NCBI GenBank assembly: GCA_023436485.1 | Contig: JAEZIU010000147.1 | Span: 1 to 21,149, forward strand | DNA: 21,149 nucleotides | Reading direction: 5' to 3' | Source: Bacillota bacterium | Lineage (GTDB): Bacteria; Bacillota; Clostridia; Acetivibrionales; DSM-1351 | Shown: piece by piece, positions 15,760-21,149 of the stretch | Numbering within the stretch: position 1 is the stretch's first letter | Layout: each line of letters begins with the position of its first letter | The notes under the pieces: generated by a model | Database searches by the model: none | What the model was told of the DNA's origin: nothing | Seen by the model: the letters and a program-made list of their open reading frames with translations, nothing else | Position numbers and translations under genes: made by a program

Positions 15760-16452
15760 ATGTGTCGATTTAAAGAATATAATTTAAAAGAATTTTTCAT
15801 AAAGATACTTATAGTATGTATAGGTGTTACATCAGCAGCATGTGGGGTTGCAATTTTTTATACTTTGAATATCGGAACTGATCCTGTATCTGTATTTGTA
15901 GACGGTCAGCACCAAATATTTGGGCTTAGCTATGGTTCTGTAAATTTGATTGACAGTTTAGTTTATTTTGTTGTTATCCTTATTTTTAGCAGAAATCTGG
16001 TTAACCTGGCAACCTGGATTTCAGGCTTTGCAATGGGACCGCTGATAAACCTGTTTACTGGGATGTTTAGTAAATTAATATTACCTGAAGGGACATTTAC
16101 TCTTCAATTTACAGCTTTTAGAGGCTTTGTATTTATACCTCCTGGGCAAGATTATTTAGTAAGGCTGTTAATGTTGATACCTGCAGTAATTTTACTTGGC
16201 TGCGGCTTAGGGCTATACTTATCTGCAAATATGGGGGCAGCTCCAGTTGATGCGTTGGTACTTTTTATTTCGGGGAAGTTAAAAAAGCCCCTTAAAGAAG
16301 TTAAGATTGCTTTTGACTTTATTGTGGCAATAATTGGTTTCCTTTTGGGCGGAGTAGTCGGCGTCGGTACAATTGTAGCAATTGCAATGACCGGTCCTAT
16401 TATAAATTTAACGATAAAAACAGTGGGAAAACTAAATAAAACGGTCATATGA
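15760..16452 (+). CDS. YczE/YitT-like integral membrane protein with internal duplication
   Basis: The 230-residue protein has about five or six membrane helices. It is built from two related halves: NIGTDPVSVFV (37-47) ending in GPLINL (93-98), and NMGAAPVDALV (157-167) ending in GPIINL (212-217). This G..P.D pattern is typical of the YczE/YyaS/YitT membrane proteins, whose function is not established. The frame is open from a TTG at 15718, but ATG 15760 gives the normal beginning MCRFKEYNLKEFF and has a weak AAGTGAG site. It is divergent from the Crp-type regulator, which may control it. Confidence 0.75.
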   Translation: MCRFKEYNLKEFFIKILIVCIGVTSAACGVAIFYTLNIGTDPVSVFVDGQHQIFGLSYGSVNLIDSLVYFVVILIFSRNLVNLATWISGFAMGPLINLFTGMFSKLILPEGTFTLQFTAFRGFVFIPPGQDYLVRLLMLIPAVILLGCGLGLYLSANMGAAPVDALVLFISGKLKKPLKEVKIAFDFIVAIIGFLLGGVVGVGTIVAIAMTGPIINLTIKTVGKLNKTVI

Positions 16453-16483
16453 AATAGATGTAACCGAGGAAGAGTCATAAGGG

Positions 16484-16603
16484 ATGAATATTATTGCACC
16501 TGCTGATGGTGAGGTGTTTGATGGACACAAAGAATCCCTGTATAATAAAATTGAAGCGAAGGTAATGAACGTTGATGGTAATATGTTACTCTTGAAAGGA
16601 TGA
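16484..16603 (+). CDS. 39-residue ORF overlapping the nitroreductase frame
   Basis: The small ORF MNIIAPADGEVFDG... ends LLLKG and stops at the TGA of an ATGA sequence whose ATG (16600) opens the next frame. An AAGGG lies just before its start, with GAGGAAGAG somewhat further upstream. I do not recognise it. Its composition (acidic, beta-like, PADGEV and AKVMNVDGNM) suggests a real or once larger beta-rich protein. It could be a genuine small gene coupled to the nitroreductase or the remnant of one. Confidence 0.35.
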   Translation: MNIIAPADGEVFDGHKESLYNKIEAKVMNVDGNMLLLKG

Positions 16604-16608
16604 ACAAT

Positions 16609-17187
16609 ATGATACTGGATTTGCTGAAAAAGCGAAAAAGTGTAAGAAACTTCACAGGAGAAGAGGTTCCGGAAGAAGTTACTAGGTATATACTTGAAGC
16701 CGGGAGGCTGTCACCATCCGGTGGAAACGGGCAGCCGTGGAAATTCGGATTGATAACGGATAAGTCCTTGATTAACGAAATAGCTGACATAGCTTATAAC
16801 CAGAAATGGATAAAAACAGCCAGCTTTCTGATTGTTCTATGTACATATAATGTAGACAAATCACAAGGTGGCAGAGGTATTCAAAAAGCACGTTTCCCGG
16901 GTATGGCTGAAATCATAGATAATATGAATGATCAGATTTATAATAGACTACATATGGAAGAACACCAAACAAAAATCCCCGGAACACATATGGCCATGGC
17001 TGCATTAGAACATGGGCTGGGGTCAACATGGATTTCTTATTTTCATGTGGATAAACTTACACATCTTCTAAATCTGCCTAAACCTTATATTACTTCGGAG
17101 ATTATTGCTTTCGGTTATCCGGCTGACAATCAAAAAGTAACAGCTAAAAAGAGTTTTGATGAGGTTGTATTTTACAATAAATATTAA
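16609..17187 (+). CDS. nitroreductase-family FMN oxidoreductase
   Basis: The 192-residue protein belongs to the nitroreductase flavoprotein family, which uses FMN and NAD(P)H to reduce varied substrates. Residues RKSVRNF (9-15) give the FMN-phosphate site, SPSGGNGQPW (35-44) the second flavin loop, and ALEHGLGSTWI the conserved helix near the C-terminus. There is no ferredoxin extension. The frame also has an ATG at 16600, but 16609 is preferred because AAAGGA (16595-16600) is 8 bases upstream. The natural substrate is unknown. The preceding 39-residue ORF overlaps the longer frame by ATGA, so expression of the two is probably linked. Confidence 0.88.
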   Translation: MILDLLKKRKSVRNFTGEEVPEEVTRYILEAGRLSPSGGNGQPWKFGLITDKSLINEIADIAYNQKWIKTASFLIVLCTYNVDKSQGGRGIQKARFPGMAEIIDNMNDQIYNRLHMEEHQTKIPGTHMAMAALEHGLGSTWISYFHVDKLTHLLNLPKPYITSEIIAFGYPADNQKVTAKKSFDEVVFYNKY

Positions 17188-17273
17188 CATCGCAAGCTAG
17201 GAAATATTTTCACTTAATCCCTATGATAAACTTAAGTTACCGTACGGAAAAGGTAATTAATAGGAGCACGAAA

Positions 17274-18593
17274 ATGACCACAATTGAACTGTTACAGAAG
17301 TCAATTGAATACATTGAAGAAAATTTAAAGCGTGAGCTTTCATTGCCCGAGCTCGCAGAGAACTCAGGATATTCAACGTATCATTTTTGCCATATTTTTT
17401 GTGACTTTGTAGGTATGCCTGTAACAGCTTTTATAACGAAACGCAGGCTTCAACATGTGATTTATGATGTTCAATATGGCAGCAAGCTGGTTGATACTGC
17501 ACTTTTGTATGGCTTTGATACCCACGCGGGATTTTTCAAAGCATTCAAACGGGAATTTGGCTGTTCTCCTACAAAGTATCTAAAAATTAATACTGCTAAG
17601 AAACCAAAGGCAGTAAACTTAAGGGAGTCGAGAGTTATGCTTACACAAACACAAATAAGGCAACTATTATCCAATTGGGAGATTGACACGAAAGCTGATA
17701 TTTGCAATACATATACAGCAGGTGGTGAAATAAAATCCGACAATTCATGGGTGATAGGTGAAAATTATATTTTTAAAACAGGTAAAAATATTGCGGGACT
17801 CAAAACACACATTGATATTTCAAGAGCACTTCAAAAGAGTGGTATGGTTGTGGCTTGCCCGGTAAAGACCAAAAGCGGTGAAGATTTTATTGTTGACGAT
17901 GGACGGTTCTATGTACTTACAAACCGAATTACAGGTGAGTTTTTAAGTCCTGAACAACGCTATACCGGGGACATAATAGAAACAGGTAAAAAGTATGGGG
18001 CTGCTATTGGTAAACTCCATAACATTTTAAAAATTCAGGATAGCAACTTAGATGTTAATGACAGTAATCTTTATGATACAGTTATTAACTGGGCTCTGCC
18101 TGAGACAAAGCGGAATATGGAGCAATGGGGTTGTCCGTTACCCCAAGAATTTTATTCTGATTATACTGAAAATTTCAGCAAACTTTACGACAAGTTACCC
18201 AAACATATTATCCATCGCGATGCTAATCCGTCAAATATTATGTTTAATAATGGTGAAGTAAGCGGCTTTATTGATTTTAATATCAGCGAACGGAATGTAA
18301 GAATTTTTGACCCTTGCTACTGTGCTACGGGAATTTTATCAGAAGCGGGTGAAGTTGACAGTAACTTTGACAAATGGGTAGAAACATTAAAAGGAATATT
18401 TCTCGGGTATGATGGCATTTGTAAATTAACTGATATTGAGAAGCGGGCAATTCCATACGTGATTTATTCTATTCAAATGATATTCATTGCATGGCTGATT
18501 GAAAATGAGGCATATAAAAATTGTGCTATGCAAAACAGAAAAATGCTTGTTTGGATTTGGGAAAACAGGAACAAATGTTTTGGGACATTGTAA
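17274..18593 (+). CDS. AraC-type DNA-binding domain fused to an APH-like phosphotransferase
   Basis: The 439-residue protein joins two domains. Residues 1-105 are an AraC/XylS double helix-turn-helix (LSLPELAENSGYSTYHFCHIF, then ALLYGFDTHAGFFKAFKREF and GCSPTKYL). Residues about 130-439 form an aminoglycoside-phosphotransferase/choline-kinase-like fold: K168 in YIFKTG as possible ATP lysine, HRDANPSN (314-321) as the catalytic Brenner motif, and IDFN (333-336) with the metal-binding D334. All key kinase residues are kept, so it may be an active kinase. Start 17274 is chosen over 17223 because AGGAG (17262-17266) is 7 bases upstream. It may be a regulator that senses or modifies a small molecule; an antibiotic-resistance role is possible but unproven. 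Confidence 0.85.
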   Translation: MTTIELLQKSIEYIEENLKRELSLPELAENSGYSTYHFCHIFCDFVGMPVTAFITKRRLQHVIYDVQYGSKLVDTALLYGFDTHAGFFKAFKREFGCSPTKYLKINTAKKPKAVNLRESRVMLTQTQIRQLLSNWEIDTKADICNTYTAGGEIKSDNSWVIGENYIFKTGKNIAGLKTHIDISRALQKSGMVVACPVKTKSGEDFIVDDGRFYVLTNRITGEFLSPEQRYTGDIIETGKKYGAAIGKLHNILKIQDSNLDVNDSNLYDTVINWALPETKRNMEQWGCPLPQEFYSDYTENFSKLYDKLPKHIIHRDANPSNIMFNNGEVSGFIDFNISERNVRIFDPCYCATGILSEAGEVDSNFDKWVETLKGIFLGYDGICKLTDIEKRAIPYVIYSIQMIFIAWLIENEAYKNCAMQNRKMLVWIWENRNKCFGTL

Positions 18594-18602
18594 TTAAATT
18601 AA

Positions 18603-18644
18603 AAACAGCTTTCTATGATATGTTTTAATCATAGAAAGCTGTTT
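18603..18644. terminator. bidirectional Rho-independent terminator
   Basis: A perfect 17-bp stem (18603-18619 with 18628-18644; AAACAGCTTTCTATGAT on the left) with an 8-base loop lies between convergent genes. On the minus strand it runs into a T-rich tract (TTTTTAATTTAAT), a good terminator for the peptidase gene. On the plus strand it ends in GTTTGTCATAATTTT, weaker but usable for the AraC-phosphotransferase gene. Confidence 0.88.
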
Positions 18645-18667
18645 GTCATAATTTTAATTCACAGACT

Positions 18668-21149
18668 TTATCTTTCTTCGATAGTTACATCGTCAAACCA
18701 GGCAGTTCCTGTTACGAAGCCAGATAAATCACCAAGTTTGCAATTGATTCTGATACTTGAATTGTTTCCTGAGTTGAAATCTACATAAACCTGTCTCCAT
18801 TCAGTATCTGCATCGAGAACATATGGAGATGTTACTGTGGTTGATCCATATCTTACAGAGAGGTTTGCACCTGTGGTTCCGCCACTTATATTTCTTGTTT
18901 TTACCCATGTACTTACACGATAGTCGGTATTTGGCTCAACAGGGATATCTTTATACAAAAAAGCATAATTGGCAGCTTGGTTAGATAGAATACTTACAGA
19001 ACGCAAACCACTGTGCTTAACGCTGCTGTCCGACATAGATATTGAATTGGTATCCGGATTACTATTAAAGCTGTAGAATGACCATCCGGATGCTTTATTA
19101 TTTAAAGAAAATTCAAATCCCAGATTATAATCCTTTTCTACCTTAAAATCATCAAACCATACTGTGCCGGTCACTCCTGCTCCCATCTGCAATTTTATAT
19201 TCATGTTGGTGTTGTTCCCGGAATACCAATGTAGGTATACAGGGGTCCAGTCATTAGTACCTGATAACGAAGTACCATTGGTATATTCATTAATAATATT
19301 TCCATTTACGCTAAAATATGCACCCATATAATAGGGATTAGTAATATTGGAGGTTTTTACATATCCACTAATCAGATAATGGGTGTTTGGCTCTACAGTT
19401 GTATTAAGATCATAGGAACCGGGATTATTACCGCTAATTTTTGCTGAGTAATTTCCACTATATTTAACTGTCGGATCTAAAGATAATTCTCCACCATTCC
19501 ATATGTTTCTAGTCCAGCCACAGGGTGTGCCATCAGTATTTAATGACTCGAACCCCGGGTTAGGAATTTCCTGAGGGAATACATTCATTCTTGAAACATA
19601 AATAGTAAAATTCTGAACATATTTGTTGATAGGTTCACCTGAAAGGTCCTTATTATACGCAGTTATGGTAACATTATATGAATTTCCCGCCTGTGAGGAC
19701 TGCGGTATCCAGTCTATGGTTTTGGTATTGCTGTTATATGACGCTCCATCCGGTAGTCCGGCAACATCCAGAAAAACCTCATCGTTTTCGGAATCTGTTG
19801 TTTGAAAATTAATTTTAAACGGTTTGTTTGGGTAAGCATTTACATCGGAAAGATCATTTGTGACAAGAGGACATTTGTTAGCGGGTTTAGTAAAGTTATA
19901 TTTTATAGTCGGATCACCCAAAAGAACATATATGGGGTATTCGAATATATATGATGTACCTTGCGTTATTTCATCCGTTTTTCTTGAAACAAGATTTTTA
20001 AATGCAGTACCTATACATTCAGATTTTAAATCTTGAAAATACTGTCCATCAGGATAAGTGCAAGCAGGTATTGTCACTCCTGTTACATTATAAACATATG
20101 AGTTCTTTAAAGTGCTATATGTATCTGCATTGTTGAACAGAAAGGCAGCACCTAGATTTTGTGTTGTATAATCGCAAGCGGAACATGAATTAAGGTGTAT
20201 ATAGTTTACTTTAACGGTCATGCCGTTAATATCTTCTATAGCTGGCTGATCAAACTGGCAGGAATCCTCTGTCCCGTTGGGATAAGTAGGTACACTCCAA
20301 CCAGTTGGAGATGAATGAATAGTTTCATACCCTATCCTATATCCGCCATTAAGAAGCTCAAGAAATTTGTTTTTATTTGTTGATGTTTTATTGGATACTT
20401 CATAAACATCTGTTTCTAAATCTTTAAAATAGGAGACTTTATCAAACTCACTAGCAATAAAATCATCGTCGGTAAAGCAAAAGGCTTTAGGGTCAAAACT
20501 CATATTTCCTCCTGTCAGACGAAAATCATGTATCTTTGAAAGGTACGCCTTGATTTTAATTCCTTCCTGCTGAACAGAATCTGAGATAGCTCCTGCTGAT
20601 ATCCTTCCGTATATCATGTCCGGTATATATAACGGGTTATCAGGACTTGCAGGTTGTCGTGGTGAAGTAGAGTAATCGTAATAGCTCTCATAGATACCGT
20701 CGTTACCCAGATCGGTCCAAGTGCCCATATCTGCATAAAATAAATCAGAAGGCCCCTGATCATTTGAATTTGGATCAACTCTCCAAATAGCATTCGGAAT
20801 TGATGGGGCGGAACCTATAATTACAAAGCCCTTGTAACCTTGATCATAATATCCCCTGATTACTTGCTTTAAGGCACTGGGGGTTTCGCAAACATGGAAA
20901 CTTTCGTCTCCTGCATAGTTGCTGTCCGGTACGTTATTAACTTTTATAAGTGTAGGGGACCAACCCTCATTTGTTAAATCTGACATGTATGTATTTAATT
21001 CGCTTTGACATGAGGAATATAATTTACTGCTTGCAATTACCAGAAATCCGTTTGGTATACAAACAGGTTCAGAACCCCATATTTTAATGTTATTTATGTA
21101 AGCAGTTACTTTGCTCCACTCTGCATAAGCGGTATTTGTTGAGCTGAAG
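18668..21149 (-). CDS. C25 (gingipain)-like peptidase with Ig-like and tandem galactose-binding modules, partial
   Basis: 826 residues are visible; the frame stays open to the window edge (GFLVIASSKLYSS upstream of M20986), so the start and any signal peptide are outside. Residues are numbered from the internal Met at 20986. The first ~365 residues look like a C25 cysteine peptidase: a Rossmann-type strand GYKGFVIIGSA, the segment YIPDMIYGRIS, a candidate catalytic H224 in YETIHSSPTGW, the nucleophile candidate C268 in LNSCSACDY, and the closing YVLLGDPTIKYNF. Residues about 372-465 are a He_PIG/cadherin-like Ig domain. Residues about 470-618 and 620-772 are two CBM4/9-like galactose-binding sandwiches, each ending TVWFDDFKVE or TAWFDDVTIE. 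It is probably secreted and binds cell-surface or plant polysaccharide. No dockerin or LPXTG is at the C-terminus. Confidence 0.78.
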   Translation of the reverse strand, partial: FSSTNTAYAEWSKVTAYINNIKIWGSEPVCIPNGFLVIASSKLYSSCQSELNTYMSDLTNEGWSPTLIKVNNVPDSNYAGDESFHVCETPSALKQVIRGYYDQGYKGFVIIGSAPSIPNAIWRVDPNSNDQGPSDLFYADMGTWTDLGNDGIYESYYDYSTSPRQPASPDNPLYIPDMIYGRISAGAISDSVQQEGIKIKAYLSKIHDFRLTGGNMSFDPKAFCFTDDDFIASEFDKVSYFKDLETDVYEVSNKTSTNKNKFLELLNGGYRIGYETIHSSPTGWSVPTYPNGTEDSCQFDQPAIEDINGMTVKVNYIHLNSCSACDYTTQNLGAAFLFNNADTYSTLKNSYVYNVTGVTIPACTYPDGQYFQDLKSECIGTAFKNLVSRKTDEITQGTSYIFEYPIYVLLGDPTIKYNFTKPANKCPLVTNDLSDVNAYPNKPFKINFQTTDSENDEVFLDVAGLPDGASYNSNTKTIDWIPQSSQAGNSYNVTITAYNKDLSGEPINKYVQNFTIYVSRMNVFPQEIPNPGFESLNTDGTPCGWTRNIWNGGELSLDPTVKYSGNYSAKISGNNPGSYDLNTTVEPNTHYLISGYVKTSNITNPYYMGAYFSVNGNIINEYTNGTSLSGTNDWTPVYLHWYSGNNTNMNIKLQMGAGVTGTVWFDDFKVEKDYNLGFEFSLNNKASGWSFYSFNSNPDTNSISMSDSSVKHSGLRSVSILSNQAANYAFLYKDIPVEPNTDYRVSTWVKTRNISGGTTGANLSVRYGSTTVTSPYVLDADTEWRQVYVDFNSGNNSSIRINCKLGDLSGFVTGTAWFDDVTIEER

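Overview
The window looks like chromosomal DNA of an AT-rich, low-GC Gram-positive anaerobe of the Clostridia. A cellulolytic, Ruminiclostridium-like species is an inference. Support comes from AT-rich spacers, strong AGGAGG-type ribosome sites, clostridial-type versions of several proteins, a lipoprotein-based nucleoside importer and a large secreted peptidase with tandem carbohydrate-binding-like modules. No rRNA, tRNA, CRISPR array or intact mobile element was seen.

Layout. (1) About 1-4900 is an accessory patch of short single genes mixed with gene debris. It holds a GNAT acetyltransferase cut by the window edge, a short pyrophosphatase-like protein with an unknown partner gene, a SAM-dependent methyltransferase, a P-loop kinase-like protein and a polytopic membrane protein. 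Between them lie a truncated GNAT, a methyltransferase with internal deletions, a possible recombinase tail and other unassigned scraps. (2) About 5283-14826 is one long nucleoside-salvage operon on the + strand: deoC, deoD, deoB, cdd, pdp, then a BMP-family lipoprotein, a double ABC ATPase and two permeases. A perfect 9-bp inverted repeat stands in front of it and a strong hairpin ends it. (3) 14852-16452 holds a Crp/Fnr-family regulator facing the operon end, divergent from a YczE/YitT-like membrane protein. (4) 16484-18644 holds a 39-residue ORF overlapping a nitroreductase gene by ATGA, then an AraC-type DNA-binding domain fused to an aminoglycoside-phosphotransferase-like domain. (5) 18668-21149, minus strand, is the C-terminal 826 residues of a large C25 (gingipain)-like peptidase with an Ig-like domain and two galactose-binding-like modules.

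How the genes work together. The importer (lipoprotein, ATPase, two permeases) should bring nucleosides into the cell. Cdd deaminates cytidine and deoxycytidine; Pdp and DeoD split pyrimidine and purine nucleosides by phosphorolysis. DeoB converts the (deoxy)ribose 1-phosphate to the 5-phosphate. DeoC cleaves deoxyribose 5-phosphate to glyceraldehyde 3-phosphate and acetaldehyde. The operon is therefore a complete uptake-to-glycolysis route. The inverted repeat lies where a class II Crp-type activator would bind relative to a TATACT -10 box, and a Crp-family gene sits just past the operon; the link between the two is inference.

No clearly new multi-gene system was found. The most unusual items are the AraC-phosphotransferase fusion, the deo operator/regulator pair, the multi-module C25-like peptidase, and the spacer hairpin with two competing arms inside the importer operon.
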